A stretch of DNA of 64,000 bases from Pontixanthobacter sp. CEM42 (GCF_017812015.1 NZ_JADQTN010000001.1:722501-786500); one strand, 5' to 3'; counted from the first letter of the stretch, positions 26,870-36,799 are shown. Program-made: numbers and translations. The notes: generated from the letters alone by a model not told the origin.

Positions 26870-28219
26870 ATGTCCGACTATGATTTCGACCTGTTCACCA
26901 TCGGTGCCGGTTCCGGTGGCGTTCGCGCCTCCCGCGTGGCTTCAGCGCATGGCGCAAAGGTTGCCGTGGCCGAAGAATACCGCGTTGGCGGCACCTGCGT
27001 TATTCGCGGCTGCGTGCCCAAGAAAATGCTCGTCTATGGCGCGCATTTTGCCGAGGATTTGGAGGATGCCAAGCAGTTCGGTTGGGATCTAGAGGGTGAG
27101 CCCTCATTTGACTGGATACGCCTACGCGATACAGTCTTGGGCGATGTCGACCGGCTCAATGGCCTCTACACCGAAACGCTAGAGAACCACGACGTCACGA
27201 TCTTCCACGAGCGCGCGGAGATTACTGGCGAGCACGAAATCACGCTCGCCAGCGGCAAGGTCGTTACCGCGAAATACATTCTGATCGCGACCGGTGCTCA
27301 GCCTGCAGTGCTGGACTTCCCGGGTAGCGACCTCGCGATTACTTCTAACGAGGCGTTTCATCTGGACGAGCTGCCCAAGCGCGTCATGATCGCAGGCGGT
27401 GGCTATATTGCCAATGAGTTTGCGGGCATTTTCAACGAGTTCGGCAGCAAGGTTTGCATCGTCAATCGCGGCGACAAATTGCTACGGTCCTATGATGAAG
27501 GACTGAGCGATCGCTTGCTGAAAATCAGCTTGATGAAAGGCATCCAGTTCCACTTCAACACGACTTTCAAAAGCATCACGAAAAACGACGATGGTTCGCT
27601 CCATGTCGAAATGAACGGGTCGGAAGATATGGATGTCGACGTCGTGATGTTTGCGACAGGCCGTAACCCGAATGTCAGCGGCTTGGGCCTCGACACGGTG
27701 GGGGTAGAACAAGGCAAGATCGGCGAAATTCTGGTCGACGAATATTCGAAGACCAATGTCGATCACATCTATGCCGTGGGCGATGTGACCAACCGCGTCC
27801 AGCTGACGCCCGTTGCCATTCGCGAAGGGCAGGCTTTTGCTGACACCGTGTTTAATGATGACCCGAAAACGGTCAGCTATGATCACATTCCGAGCGCAGT
27901 ATTCAGCCATCCGCCTATCTCCGCTGTTGGCATGACCGAAGGCGAAGCGCGCAACAAGCTGGGCAACATCAAAGTGTTCCAGTCAGACTTCCGCCCGATG
28001 AAAAATGTTGTCGCAGGCCGGAACGAGCGCGGCTTGTATAAAGTGATCGTCGATGCAGCGACGGACAAAGTTGTTGGCATTCATATGATCGGACCCGAGT
28101 CTGCGGAGATCATGCAAGGCTTCGCCGTGGCGGTGAAAGCTGGTCTGACCAAGGCTGACTTTGACGCGACCGTGGCGATCCATCCATCGATGGCGGAAGA
28201 GCTTGTTCTGCTGAAGTAG
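26870..28219 (+). CDS. gor: Glutathione-disulfide reductase
   Basis: 449 residues. FAD-binding IGAGSGGVRASR at 11-22, redox-active pair C43 and C48 in GGTCVIRGCVPKK, an NAD(P) Rossmann loop GGGYIANEFAG near 176-186, and the C-terminal HPSMAEE with the catalytic histidine. The arginines after the second Rossmann fold (VNRGDKLLR) fit NADPH use. Reduces oxidised glutathione in the cytoplasm. Follows the phosphatidyltransferase by 131 bp. Confidence 0.93.
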   Translation: MSDYDFDLFTIGAGSGGVRASRVASAHGAKVAVAEEYRVGGTCVIRGCVPKKMLVYGAHFAEDLEDAKQFGWDLEGEPSFDWIRLRDTVLGDVDRLNGLYTETLENHDVTIFHERAEITGEHEITLASGKVVTAKYILIATGAQPAVLDFPGSDLAITSNEAFHLDELPKRVMIAGGGYIANEFAGIFNEFGSKVCIVNRGDKLLRSYDEGLSDRLLKISLMKGIQFHFNTTFKSITKNDDGSLHVEMNGSEDMDVDVVMFATGRNPNVSGLGLDTVGVEQGKIGEILVDEYSKTNVDHIYAVGDVTNRVQLTPVAIREGQAFADTVFNDDPKTVSYDHIPSAVFSHPPISAVGMTEGEARNKLGNIKVFQSDFRPMKNVVAGRNERGLYKVIVDAATDKVVGIHMIGPESAEIMQGFAVAVKAGLTKADFDATVAIHPSMAEELVLLK

Positions 28220-28283
28220 GCCCACTATCAGTTGCTGGAAGCAACCGTTCCCGCTAGCCTCTCTGTTCGCAAGGAGAGAGACG

Positions 28284-29306
28284 ATGGCGGGAACGGTACT
28301 TGTCACTGGCGGCACGGGTTATATTGGCGGCGAGATTATCAAGCAGTTGCTTGCAAAAGGATGGACCGTCCACACCACTGTGCGCAACAAAGCCAAGAGC
28401 GAAGCGATGCTGCAAACGCGCTTTGGCCGGCCGGGTGATGCACTGAAAGTCTTTCAAGCCGATTTGATGAGTGATGATGGTTGGGCTGATGCCAACGCAG
28501 GCTGCACCCATGTTTGCCACGTTGCATCACCGATCGCCGCCAGTACACCCAAAGACGAGAACGAGATGATCGTTCCTGCGCGCGAAGGCACTTTGCGGGC
28601 GCTGCGTTTTGCCAAAGCGGCGGGTGTGAAGCGGTTCGTACAGACCAGTTCTATGGCCGCGGTCGCCTATGGCCGAAGTGAGAAAGACTACACGGTCGAC
28701 GAGAGCGATTGGACCGACATCACGCATCCCGACGTCTATCCTTACGTCAAATCCAAAACCATAGCCGAGCGCGCCGCGCGCGACTGGGTGAAGGCTGAAG
28801 GCGGCGATATGGAGTTCGTTTCGGTCAATCCGTCTATGGTGCTAGGCCCTGTCGATAGCGGCGACTTCTCGGCCAGTGTGGAAGCGATCAAACAACTACT
28901 GGATGGATCAATGCCGATGGCGCCCGACCTCGGCTTTGCCGTGGTGGATACACGCGACGTGGCAGCGTTGCATGTGCAGTGTCTCGAGGAGCCGGGTCTT
29001 GCTGGCGAGCGCTTCCTCGCGGCGGGGAGATTTATGAAAATGATCGAAGTGGGCGCGGCATTGCGGGCGGGCTTGCCGCCCGGACATTCCAAGAAAGTGC
29101 CGACCAAGATTATGCCGAACTGGATGGTCAGCATCCTATCAATCTTCAACGCCGGTGTTCGCTCAATCAAATCGGAACTCGGCAAAAGCCGCCATGTTGA
29201 TCGGTCGCACGCAGAAAAACGCCTTGGTTGGAAAACACGGCCTGAGGAAGAAAGTATCGTTGATTGCGGCAAGAGCCTGATCGAACATGGAGTGGTCAAA
29301 GTCTGA
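28284..29306 (+). CDS. NAD(P)-dependent epimerase/dehydratase-family reductase (dihydroflavonol/cinnamyl reductase-like)
   Basis: 340 residues of the extended short-chain dehydrogenase family. TGGTGYIGGEI at residues 8-18 is the nucleotide loop; the catalytic YPYVKSK (Tyr/Lys) lies near 152-158, with TSSMAAVA at 121-128 supplying Ser. Resembles dihydroflavonol 4-reductase/cinnamoyl-CoA reductase-like proteins, which in bacteria reduce aldehydes or ketones of mostly unknown identity. Good ribosome site GGAGAGAGACG before ATG 28284. Its stop overlaps the following reductase start (TGATG). Confidence 0.88.
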   Translation: MAGTVLVTGGTGYIGGEIIKQLLAKGWTVHTTVRNKAKSEAMLQTRFGRPGDALKVFQADLMSDDGWADANAGCTHVCHVASPIAASTPKDENEMIVPAREGTLRALRFAKAAGVKRFVQTSSMAAVAYGRSEKDYTVDESDWTDITHPDVYPYVKSKTIAERAARDWVKAEGGDMEFVSVNPSMVLGPVDSGDFSASVEAIKQLLDGSMPMAPDLGFAVVDTRDVAALHVQCLEEPGLAGERFLAAGRFMKMIEVGAALRAGLPPGHSKKVPTKIMPNWMVSILSIFNAGVRSIKSELGKSRHVDRSHAEKRLGWKTRPEEESIVDCGKSLIEHGVVKV

Positions 29307-30028
29307 TGGAACTTACTGAAAAAGTCGTCCTCCTGACCGGAGGCAGTGCTGGAATTGGCCGCGAAATGGCGTGGCAGCTAAAAGGCAAGGGCGCTGTGGT
29401 CGTTGTCACAGGACGCAATGAAGAGCGACTGGCGGCATTGCGGAAAGACGGCTTTGTTGCTGTTGCTGCCGATCTTTCAAACGCCGCTGGCGTCGATGCA
29501 TTGCTTGATGCATGGGGTGACCGCGAACTCGACATCCTGATCAATAATGCGGGGCAGGGCGTCGATCACGATTTCCGCGAGCATAAGCCCGATCCCGATG
29601 CTGCGGACGATTGCATTTACGCCAATCTCAATGCGCCGATCCGCTTGATCACCGCATTGTTGCCGCGCCTGCACAAAAGACCCGAAGCAGCGATCATCAA
29701 CGTCACTAGCGGACTAGCGATTGCACCCAATGCGGGCAGTCCCGTCTATTGCGCGACGAAGGCTGGCCTGCGCAGTTACACGCAGGCTCTGCGCGCTCAG
29801 GTGGGCGGTGCAAACTTCAATATCATCGAGGCTCTTCCGCCGGTCGTCGACACGCAGATGACTGCCAGCCTCAAGAACAAGAAGATGCCTGCCGACGAAT
29901 GCGCGCGGCAGATAATTGCGGCGCTGGAGAACGACAAGGACGAGGTAAATATCGGCATGGTGAAGGTCCTGAAACGGATGCACTCGGTGTCACCAGCTGC
30001 CGCACGGAAGTTTATGATTCGCTTCTAA
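29306..30028 (+). CDS. Short-chain dehydrogenase/reductase (DltE-like)
   Basis: 240 residues from ATG 29306, which overlaps the stop of the preceding gene by one base. Classical SDR motifs: TGGSAGIGRE near residue 11, NNAGQG near 82, VTSG near 133 supplying Ser and YCATKAG at about 146-152. The overall pattern resembles DltE-type oxidoreductases. Coupled to the upstream reductase, so both may act on the same unknown substrate. Confidence 0.88.
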   Translation: MELTEKVVLLTGGSAGIGREMAWQLKGKGAVVVVTGRNEERLAALRKDGFVAVAADLSNAAGVDALLDAWGDRELDILINNAGQGVDHDFREHKPDPDAADDCIYANLNAPIRLITALLPRLHKRPEAAIINVTSGLAIAPNAGSPVYCATKAGLRSYTQALRAQVGGANFNIIEALPPVVDTQMTASLKNKKMPADECARQIIAALENDKDEVNIGMVKVLKRMHSVSPAAARKFMIRF

Positions 30029-30037
30029 AACGACATT

Positions 30038-30060
30038 TAATTTACGTAAAACGTAAATTA
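30038..30060. promoter_or_regulatory. Perfect palindrome TAATTTACGT-AAA-ACGTAAATTA, probable operator
   Basis: Ten-base perfect half-sites separated by 3 bp, 58 bp upstream of the DUF2975 gene and 9 bp after the reductase stop. A palindrome of this length in an A+T-rich island in front of an operon that encodes its own Cro/C1-type regulator suggests autoregulation by the 30745-30954 protein. Inference; not shown. Confidence 0.6.
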
Positions 30061-30118
30061 TCTATTGCGAATCGTTTTGAGTACGCGCATTAGACCCCCG
30101 GAAATTCTGGAGGAAATA

Positions 30119-30745
30119 ATGACCGTTGTTTGGACGAAACGTTTTGTGAATGTGCTTTTGGTGTTGGTCGCGATCGCGGCGCTTGTTGCTGTGCTGCGGG
30201 CTGGCGGGGCGATCTCCGAAGGAAAGTTCCACATGGTGAGCTACCCGGCTTCGAGCGAGAATATCCGCATGGAACCGCTTGGCGGAATGGCAGCCTGGTG
30301 GCAGATGCAGGAAGGGACCGTGCGGGTCGATGATCACGCTTGGCTCAGGGCGGCCCGCCTTGTTGGTCAGCTCGTCGGATTGGCGCTTCTAGCGGGAATT
30401 TTTTGGCAGTTACGCGGACTATTCGTTTGCATTGGTGAAGGGGCGGTCTTCAATGATGCCAACATCTCTTCGTTGCGCCGGATCGGCAAGCTTCTTGTTG
30501 CCGCAAGCGTCTTGTCGATATCGATCACCTTCATGACTCAATATGCGATTTTGGAGGCAATTCCGGCGATGGACGACCGCGCCATCCATCCTTCGATCAG
30601 TTGGAACCAGAAAGGCGTCGAGAACATCTGGATGGAATATTCGCCGCCGATCATACCGATGCTGCTTGCGTTGATCACCTTTGTCACGGCCAGCGCTTTC
30701 CAATCCGGGAAACGGTTTCAGGACGATAGCGAGAGTGTTGTCTAA
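30119..30745 (+). CDS. DUF2975 family membrane protein
   Basis: 208 residues from ATG 30119 with TGGAGGAAATA directly upstream. Four hydrophobic segments (about 10-30, 82-103, 122-145, 180-198) match the DUF2975 family, whose genes are almost always followed by a small YozG-type helix-turn-helix gene, as here. Function unknown; the pairing suggests a membrane protein whose level or state is tied to a dedicated regulator. The stop and the next ATG share one base (TAATG). Confidence 0.8.
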   Translation: MTVVWTKRFVNVLLVLVAIAALVAVLRAGGAISEGKFHMVSYPASSENIRMEPLGGMAAWWQMQEGTVRVDDHAWLRAARLVGQLVGLALLAGIFWQLRGLFVCIGEGAVFNDANISSLRRIGKLLVAASVLSISITFMTQYAILEAIPAMDDRAIHPSISWNQKGVENIWMEYSPPIIPMLLALITFVTASAFQSGKRFQDDSESVV

Positions 30746-30954
30746 TGCCGATTGTCACCAACCTGGATGTTATGATGGCCAAGCGGAAGGTCAGCTTGAA
30801 AGAGCTCGCCGACCGCATTGGCATTTCCAACACCAATCTCTCGCTGCTCAAGACCGGCAAGGTGCAGGGTGTGCGCTACCGAACGCTTGATGCGATTTGT
30901 AAGGAACTCGATTGCCAGCCGGGTGACATTCTGGAGTACCGTTCCGACGAATGA
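30745..30954 (+). CDS. Small Cro/C1-type helix-turn-helix regulator (YozG-like)
   Basis: 69 residues, essentially one HTH domain: KVSLKELADRIGISNTNLSL forms helices 2-3 and RTLDAICKELDCQPGDILEY the end of the fold, typical of the HTH_26/YozG group. Coupled to the DUF2975 gene by a one-base overlap. It likely binds the palindrome at 30038-30060 and controls its own operon, by analogy with similar pairs. Confidence 0.88.
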   Translation: MPIVTNLDVMMAKRKVSLKELADRIGISNTNLSLLKTGKVQGVRYRTLDAICKELDCQPGDILEYRSDE

Positions 30955-31034
30955 TATGTTCTTGAACGGGTTTTCTTGACGCTCACGGCGCGCGGTCGCT
31001 AGGCGATTGGGATAGATTTTCAGGGGACTTCGAT

Positions 31035-32567
31035 TTGTCAGCCAATATCGCCGAAATGGAAAAACGCCGCGAAGCCGCACGAATGGGTGGCGGTCAAAAG
31101 CGGATCGATGCGCAGCATGCCAAGGGCAAACTAACCGCGCGAGAGCGTTTGGATGTGCTGCTAGACGAAGGCAGCTTCGAAGAAGTCGATATGTATGTCG
31201 AGCATGACTGCGTCGATTTCGGCATGGCGGAACAGAAAATTCCAGGCGACGGCGTTGTCTGCGGCAGCGGCACCATCAACGGCCGCCTGGTCTATGTTTA
31301 CTCACAGGACTTCACTGTGTTCGGCGGCTCGCTGTCTAAACGCCATGCGGAGAAAATCTGCAAAGTGATGGAAACCGCCATGAAAAATGGCGCGCCTGTG
31401 ATCGGGTTGAACGATAGCGGCGGCGCGCGGATTCAGGAAGGCGTGGCCAGCCTTGGCGGCTATGCCGATGTGTTCCAGCGCAATGTGCTGGCGAGCGGTG
31501 TTGTGCCGCAGATCAGCCTGATTATGGGCCCGTGTGCGGGCGGGGCGGTGTATTCACCCGCAATGACCGACTTCATCTTTATGGTGAAGGACAGCTCCTA
31601 CATGTTCGTCACTGGACCCGACGTGGTGAAGACCGTCACCAATGAAGTCGTGACGCAGGAGGAATTGGGCGGCGCGGTGACGCACACCACCAAGACTTCG
31701 GTTGCGGATCTGGCGTTTGAGAATGATATCGAAACGCTGCTCGCGACGCGCGATTTCTTTGACTATCTGCCGCTATCGAACCGCGAAGACGTGCCGGAGC
31801 GGCCCACTGCCGATCCGTTTGATCGCGAGGAACCCAGCCTCGACACGCTGATCCCCGACAACGCCAACCAGCCTTACGATATGCACGAAGTCATCCGTAA
31901 GACGCTGGATGAAGGCGATTTCTTTGAAGTGCAGCCGGCCCATGCGGGCAATATCCTGTGCGGTTTTGGCCGGATCGAGGGACGCACAGTGGGTGTGGTT
32001 GCGAACCAGCCAATGGTGCTCGCGGGTGTGCTTGATATCAACGCGTCAAAGAAAGCCGCGCGCTTTGTGCGGTTCTGCGATGCGTTTGAAATTCCGATCC
32101 TGACTTTTGTCGATGTCCCCGGCTTCCTGCCCGGCACTGCGCAAGAGCATAACGGCATCATCAAACACGGCGCGAAATTGCTATTCGCCTATGCCGAGGC
32201 GACCGTGCCCAAAATCACCGTGATCACTCGCAAAGCCTATGGCGGCGCCTATGATGTGATGGCGAGTAAGCACCTTCGCGGCGACCTCAACTATGCATGG
32301 CCCACCGCCGAAATCGCTGTGATGGGCGCAAAGGGCGCAGTGGAGATTATTTTCCGCAAAGACATCGGCGACCCAGACAAAATCGCCGAGCGAACCAAGG
32401 AATATGAAGACGCCTTCGCCAACCCGTTTGTAGCGGCGCAGCGCGGCTATATCGACAATGTCATCTACCCGCACTCCACGCGGCGGCGGATTGCTCTGGG
32501 GTTACGCAAGTTGCGGAATAAGCAGCTTGAGAACCCGTGGAAGAAGCATGACAATATTCCGTTGTGA
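31035..32567 (+). CDS. pccB: Propionyl-CoA carboxylase beta subunit
   Basis: 510 residues from TTG 31035 (AGGGG upstream). Two crotonase-like carboxyltransferase halves: [21 protein letters not shown] near residues 120-140 and [22 protein letters not shown] near 358-379, with the [12 protein letters not shown] acyl-CoA site near 158-169. It transfers carboxyl from biotin on PccA (39570-41591) to propionyl-CoA, making methylmalonyl-CoA. The clustering with epimerase and mutase supports propionyl- rather than acetyl- or methylcrotonyl-CoA. Its stop overlaps the next unknown gene by one base. Confidence 0.95.
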   Translation: MSANIAEMEKRREAARMGGGQKRIDAQHAKGKLTARERLDVLLDEGSFEEVDMYVEHDCVDFGMAEQKIPGDGVVCGSGTINGRLVYVYSQDFTVFGGSLSKRHAEKICKVMETAMKNGAPVIGLNDSGGARIQEGVASLGGYADVFQRNVLASGVVPQISLIMGPCAGGAVYSPAMTDFIFMVKDSSYMFVTGPDVVKTVTNEVVTQEELGGAVTHTTKTSVADLAFENDIETLLATRDFFDYLPLSNREDVPERPTADPFDREEPSLDTLIPDNANQPYDMHEVIRKTLDEGDFFEVQPAHAGNILCGFGRIEGRTVGVVANQPMVLAGVLDINASKKAARFVRFCDAFEIPILTFVDVPGFLPGTAQEHNGIIKHGAKLLFAYAEATVPKITVITRKAYGGAYDVMASKHLRGDLNYAWPTAEIAVMGAKGAVEIIFRKDIGDPDKIAERTKEYEDAFANPFVAAQRGYIDNVIYPHSTRRRIALGLRKLRNKQLENPWKKHDNIPL

Positions 32568-33073
32568 TGGATAAATATGAGAGTGCGGCTTGGGCATTGG
32601 CTGACGTGATCGAATTGGCTTGTAAGGAAGCTGAATCTGGTCGTGTTTACGAACACTGTTACGAAAACTCGCTAGATGCCGTTCCGGATATGATGGCACG
32701 TCTAGGAATTATGAAATCGTGTCCGATGGGACATGAATTCGCCGAGAAAGTTAGCGTGTCCGAACGAACTGGCATCAGAAGGCATCCGGGCGAGCCAACG
32801 TTCGATGACCTTGGTTTCGGCATCGATTTCTTTCTTGCTTGGTTTGGTGCCCCGAGACCTGTTTCGTCAACGGTCGGACCGCGACATAACCTGCTTAATC
32901 TGGCTGTCGAATTGAACAGAGGAATAGTGGTTGACGGAAACTACATTCCTTCGTCTGACATGGGCGTGGCAGCGATCAAAAGTTACTATGGGTCACGTGC
33001 AGCAACGATCAATGTTCTAGGGAATGAGGACAAGCTCTATCCGAGCATCGAATTTGCTCCGCTTGCTGAATGA
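32567..33073 (+). CDS. Hypothetical protein between pccB and epimerase
   Basis: 168 residues, not recognised, soluble and mildly acidic, without signal or membrane segment. The ATG overlaps the pccB stop (TGATG), and the methylmalonyl-CoA epimerase starts 13 bp after its end, so it is inside the operon. Codon use is more A+T rich than either neighbour, suggesting an inserted lineage-specific gene rather than a pathway enzyme. Confidence 0.6.
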   Translation: MDKYESAAWALADVIELACKEAESGRVYEHCYENSLDAVPDMMARLGIMKSCPMGHEFAEKVSVSERTGIRRHPGEPTFDDLGFGIDFFLAWFGAPRPVSSTVGPRHNLLNLAVELNRGIVVDGNYIPSSDMGVAAIKSYYGSRAATINVLGNEDKLYPSIEFAPLAE

Positions 33074-33086
33074 CGAAGGAAGAAAA

Positions 33087-33527
33087 ATGAAACTAGGCCG
33101 CCTCAATCATATCGGTGTTGCAACGCCCTCCATCGCAGACTCCATCGCGCATTATCGTGAAACGATGGGTGCGACGGATATTGTTGCAGCCTTCGGTCTG
33201 CCCGAGCAGGGGGTGAAGGTTTGCTTCGTCAACACACCGACGCCGACAGGAATGGACGGCACGCAGATCGAGTTGATTGAGCCGTATGATGAAAGCTCAC
33301 CAATCAATGGCTTCCTCGCCAAGAACCCGCTGGGCGGGCAACATCATGTTTGTTTCGAGGTTGAGGATATTGCGGCGGCTCGTGAATGGTTTGAGGGGCA
33401 GGGCAAGCGCATCCTCGGCCCCACACGCATCGGTGCGCACGGTACGCCAATCTTCTTCCTGCACCCTAAGGATATGCAGGGCATTCTGACTGAAATCATG
33501 GAAACGCCGAAGGGTGAGGGGCATTAG
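33087..33527 (+). CDS. mce: Methylmalonyl-CoA epimerase
   Basis: 146 residues from ATG 33087 with AAGGAAGA upstream. Glyoxalase-fold protein: LNHIGVATPSI begins the first half with a metal-binding His, and HHVCFEVEDI and a Glu in GILTEIME complete the metal site. Interconverts the R and S forms of methylmalonyl-CoA between PccAB and the mutase. Followed by a paired hairpin repeat. Confidence 0.94.
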   Translation: MKLGRLNHIGVATPSIADSIAHYRETMGATDIVAAFGLPEQGVKVCFVNTPTPTGMDGTQIELIEPYDESSPINGFLAKNPLGGQHHVCFEVEDIAAAREWFEGQGKRILGPTRIGAHGTPIFFLHPKDMQGILTEIMETPKGEGH

Positions 33528-33534
33528 CGTCTCC

Positions 33535-33638
33535 CGTCATTCCCGCGAAAGCGGGGAGTCGAAGACGTGCGCAGCACAATCCAGAATGGCTTGGTCTGCA
33601 CTGTTTGGCTCTGGATCCCCGCTTTCGCGGGAATGACG
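33535..33638. repeat. Paired hairpin (REP-like) repeat, copy 2
   Basis: Begins CGTCATTCCCGCGAAAGCGG and ends CCGCTTTCGCGGGAATGACG, 104 bp overall, 8 bp after the epimerase stop. Longer central spacer than the other copies. The remaining 105 bp up to the enoyl-CoA hydratase start show no further structure. Confidence 0.9.
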
Positions 33639-33743
33639 AGGAGTGTTGGACGCAGCGCGCCGTAGCGGACTTGCTAAGCGGCAGCGCGCACGGCAAAGTC
33701 AGTCGCAAATGAAAACGCGTAACCGGACGCATGGGAGAGCTTT

Positions 33744-34517
33744 GTGAGCTACGAAACTATCAAGGTAGAGCGGGACGGCCCGCTGATGATTATCACGCTG
33801 AGCCGGCCTGAGCGGCTCAATGCGATGGCCCCGGCAATGGCAGACGAGATTGGCAATGCCTTTTACGATCTCGATGATGCGCGCGCTGTGTTGATCACGG
33901 GCGAGGGCAAGGGCTTCTGTTCAGGCGCTGATCTGTCAGCACGGTCAAGCGATTCAAAAGGCGGCAGCCATCAGGCGCTGCAAAACCACTACAACCCTGC
34001 GATCAATCAAGTGCTGCGCGCGCCGGTCCCGGTGGTTTGCGCGGTCAATGGCCCGGCGGCGGGTGTGGGTTGCTCGCTTGCACTGGCGGCGGATTTCACC
34101 ATCGCCAGCAAGTCGGCCTATTTCCTGCAGGCCTTCGTCAATATCGGGCTAGTGCCTGATGGCGGTTCCACATGGCTGCTGTCGCGCGCAATTGGCCGCG
34201 CTCGGGCGACCCGGATGATGATGCTGGGTGAAAAAATCGGCGGCGAGCAAGCCGAGGAATGGGGCTTGGTCTACAAAGCGGTGGAAGCCGATGATCTGAT
34301 GGCAGAGGCGCGTGCGCTTGCGGAGAAACTGGCGAATGGCCCGACATTGGCGCTCCGCACGATGAAAGAGAACATCAACATCGCTCTCGACGGAACTTTG
34401 CCGGAAGTGTTCGTAAACGAAGCCGAGGGCCAACGTTTAGCCGGTGCCAGCGCGGATGCGATGGAAGGCGGCATGGCCTTCCTGCAAAAGCGCAGGGCCG
34501 AGTTTAAGGGTAAGTAG
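33744..34517 (+). CDS. Enoyl-CoA hydratase/isomerase
   Basis: 257 residues from GTG 33744 with GGGAGAG upstream. Crotonase fold: LSRPERLNAM near residue 18, GKGFCSGADLS near 55-65 (oxyanion hole) and NGPAAGVGCSLALAADF near 98-114. The second catalytic position is in VNIGLVPDGGSTWLL, the arrangement of PaaG-like isomerase/hydratases where Asp replaces one Glu. Likely acts in acid or phenylacetate-type beta-oxidation feeding the propionate genes. Flanked on both sides by hairpin repeats. Confidence 0.9.
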   Translation: MSYETIKVERDGPLMIITLSRPERLNAMAPAMADEIGNAFYDLDDARAVLITGEGKGFCSGADLSARSSDSKGGSHQALQNHYNPAINQVLRAPVPVVCAVNGPAAGVGCSLALAADFTIASKSAYFLQAFVNIGLVPDGGSTWLLSRAIGRARATRMMMLGEKIGGEQAEEWGLVYKAVEADDLMAEARALAEKLANGPTLALRTMKENINIALDGTLPEVFVNEAEGQRLAGASADAMEGGMAFLQKRRAEFKGK

Positions 34518-34541
34518 GCGGGCGCGCCACTTACATCCCCG

Positions 34542-34620
34542 CGTCACTCCCGCGAAAGCGGGAGCCTAGAGTGGCATTTTCCGAGATTTACTCTGGGTCC
34601 CCGCTTTCGCGGGGATGACG
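34542..34620. repeat. Paired hairpin (REP-like) repeat, copy 3
   Basis: From CGTCACTCCCGCGAAAGCGG to the terminal GGGGATGACG, 79 bp. The arms extend inward (CCTAGAGT against ACTCTGGG with mismatches), so it can fold as a single long stem-loop. It ends 19 bp before the ATG of the mutase gene. Confidence 0.9.
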
Positions 34621-34639
34621 AAGTGTGTATCGGGTTCGC

Positions 34640-36799
34640 ATGACCGACACCAATACAACCGGGCCGACCGTTTCTGACTGGCAAGACCTTGCCGACAGAG
34701 AGTCCAAGGGCCGCGATCTCACTAAGGAAATGCCAGAGGGTTTTACGGTAAAGCCGCTCTACACTGAAGAAGACTCCGCTGATCCCGGCCTGCCGGGCTT
34801 CGCGCCATTTACGCGCGGCGTGAAGGCGACCATGTATGCAGGGCGGCCATGGACGATCCGGCAATATGCGGGCTTCTCCACCGCTGAAGAATCCAACGCA
34901 TTCTACCGCCGCAATCTGGCCGCGGGGCAAAAGGGTCTATCGGTCGCTTTCGATCTGGCCACCCATCGCGGATATGACAGCGATCACCCACGTGTTGTGG
35001 GCGATGTCGGCATGGCGGGCGTGGCGATTGATACGGTCGAGGATATGCAAATCCTGTTCGACCAGATCCCGCTCGAAACGATGTCGGTTTCGATGACGAT
35101 GAACGGCGCGGTGATTCCGGTGCTGGCGTTTTACATCGTCGCGGGTGAGGAGCAGGGCGTTTCGACCGAGCAGCTCAGCGGCACGATCCAGAACGACATT
35201 CTCAAAGAATTTATGGTCCGCAACACTTATATCTATCCGCCTGCGCCGAGCATGCGGATCGTGTCGGATATCATCGGATACACCTCGGCCAATATGCCGA
35301 AATTCAACAGCATTTCGATTAGCGGCTATCACATGCACGAAGCCGGTGCGACTGCGGTGCAAGAGCTCGCTTTCACGATTGCTGACGGCAAGGAATATGT
35401 GAAAAGCGCGATGGCCACCGGGCTTGATATCGATGCCTTTGCCGGGCGTCTGTCGTTCTTCTTCGGCATCGGCATGAACTTCTTCATGGAGATCGCCAAA
35501 CTGCGCGCTGCGCGGACGCTGTGGTACAAGGTTATGGACGATCTGGGTGCGCAGTCTGAACGGAGCAAAATGCTGCGGACGCATTGCCAGACATCGGGCG
35601 TGTCGTTGCAAGAGCAGGACCCATATAACAACGTTATCCGCACAACGGTTGAGGCTATGGCAGCGACGCTGGGCGGGACGCAGTCGCTGCACACCAATGC
35701 GCTCGATGAAGCCATCGCGCTGCCGACCGATTTTAGCGCCCGCATCGCGCGTAATACGCAGCTGGTTTTGCAGGAAGAAACCGGCATCACCAATGTCGTC
35801 GATCCGCTGGGCGGCAGTTATTATGTTGAGGCTCTGACCGCAAAGCTGGTCGAGGAAGCCGAAGTGCTGATGGCCGAAGTCGACAGCCTCGGCGGGATGA
35901 CCAAAGCGGTCGATAGCGGAATGCCCAAGCAGCGGATCGAGCAAGCCGCCGCCGCGAAACAAACGCGCGTCGATAAGGGCGAGGATGTCATCATCGGCGT
36001 CAACAAATACCGGCTGTCCGAAGAAGAGCAGATTGAGACGCTGGAAGTCGACAATCACAAGGTTCGCGAGGGCCAGGTCGCACGGCTTAAGAAGAACCGT
36101 GAAGGCCGGGACGAGGCTGCGTGCCAGGCTGCGCTCACAGCATTGACCGAAGGCGCGAAGGCCGATGGGAATATGCTGGCGCTGGCAGTCGACGCAGCTC
36201 GTGCCCGGGCGACGCTCGGCGAAATCTCCAAAGCGATGGAGGAAGTGTTCGGGCGTTATGACACTACGCCGAAGCCGGTGAAGGGCGTGTACAAAACCGC
36301 CTACGAGTTCGACAAGCGCTGGGCGCAGGTTCTCGACGGCGTGCAATCGGTCGAAAACCGTCTTGGCCGCAAGCCCAAGATTATGGTCGCAAAAATGGGG
36401 CAGGATGGTCACGATCGCGGCGCAAATGTGATCGCCAGCGCTTTCACCGATATGGGGTTCGAGGTGGTCTCAGGACCGCTGTTCCAGACGCCCGAAGAGA
36501 CGATGAGAATGGCCATCGAGAACGAAGTCGATGCCATTGGCGCAAGCTCGCTCGCAGCGGGGCATAAGACTTTGATCCCCGAACTAATTGACTTGCTCAA
36601 AGGTGTGGGGCGTGCGGATATCAAAGTCGTCGCAGGCGGTGTTATCCCGCCGCAGGACTACGACTTCCTCCGCGAAGCTGGCGTGCAAGGCATCTATGGC
36701 CCGGGTTCGAACGTGGTCGAATGCGGCGCCGATATGCTGCGCCTGCTCGGTCACAATATGCCGCCAGCGGGTGAAGAGTTGAGCAAGGCGGCGGAGTGA
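34640..36799 (+). CDS. scpA: Methylmalonyl-CoA mutase, large (catalytic) subunit
   Basis: 719 residues from ATG 34640 (GTG 34625 would add five). The barrel part includes the [20 protein letters not shown] stretch, typical of the family. The C-terminal cobalamin domain has D589-x-H591-x-x-G ([10 protein letters not shown]), with [12 protein letters not shown] and GGVIPPQDY after it. Its length matches the single-subunit or MutB-type enzyme; no small MutA-like subunit is adjacent. Adenosylcobalamin-dependent rearrangement of methylmalonyl-CoA to succinyl-CoA, the last step of the local pathway. Next gene overlaps by 4 bases. Confidence 0.96.
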   Translation: MTDTNTTGPTVSDWQDLADRESKGRDLTKEMPEGFTVKPLYTEEDSADPGLPGFAPFTRGVKATMYAGRPWTIRQYAGFSTAEESNAFYRRNLAAGQKGLSVAFDLATHRGYDSDHPRVVGDVGMAGVAIDTVEDMQILFDQIPLETMSVSMTMNGAVIPVLAFYIVAGEEQGVSTEQLSGTIQNDILKEFMVRNTYIYPPAPSMRIVSDIIGYTSANMPKFNSISISGYHMHEAGATAVQELAFTIADGKEYVKSAMATGLDIDAFAGRLSFFFGIGMNFFMEIAKLRAARTLWYKVMDDLGAQSERSKMLRTHCQTSGVSLQEQDPYNNVIRTTVEAMAATLGGTQSLHTNALDEAIALPTDFSARIARNTQLVLQEETGITNVVDPLGGSYYVEALTAKLVEEAEVLMAEVDSLGGMTKAVDSGMPKQRIEQAAAAKQTRVDKGEDVIIGVNKYRLSEEEQIETLEVDNHKVREGQVARLKKNREGRDEAACQAALTALTEGAKADGNMLALAVDAARARATLGEISKAMEEVFGRYDTTPKPVKGVYKTAYEFDKRWAQVLDGVQSVENRLGRKPKIMVAKMGQDGHDRGANVIASAFTDMGFEVVSGPLFQTPEETMRMAIENEVDAIGASSLAAGHKTLIPELIDLLKGVGRADIKVVAGGVIPPQDYDFLREAGVQGIYGPGSNVVECGADMLRLLGHNMPPAGEELSKAAE

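Noticed and set aside
34937-36412. 491-residue minus-strand frame within the mutase gene
   Set aside because: Antisense to a clear methylmalonyl-CoA mutase; high-G+C codon use keeps the opposite strand open. No protein-like motifs.
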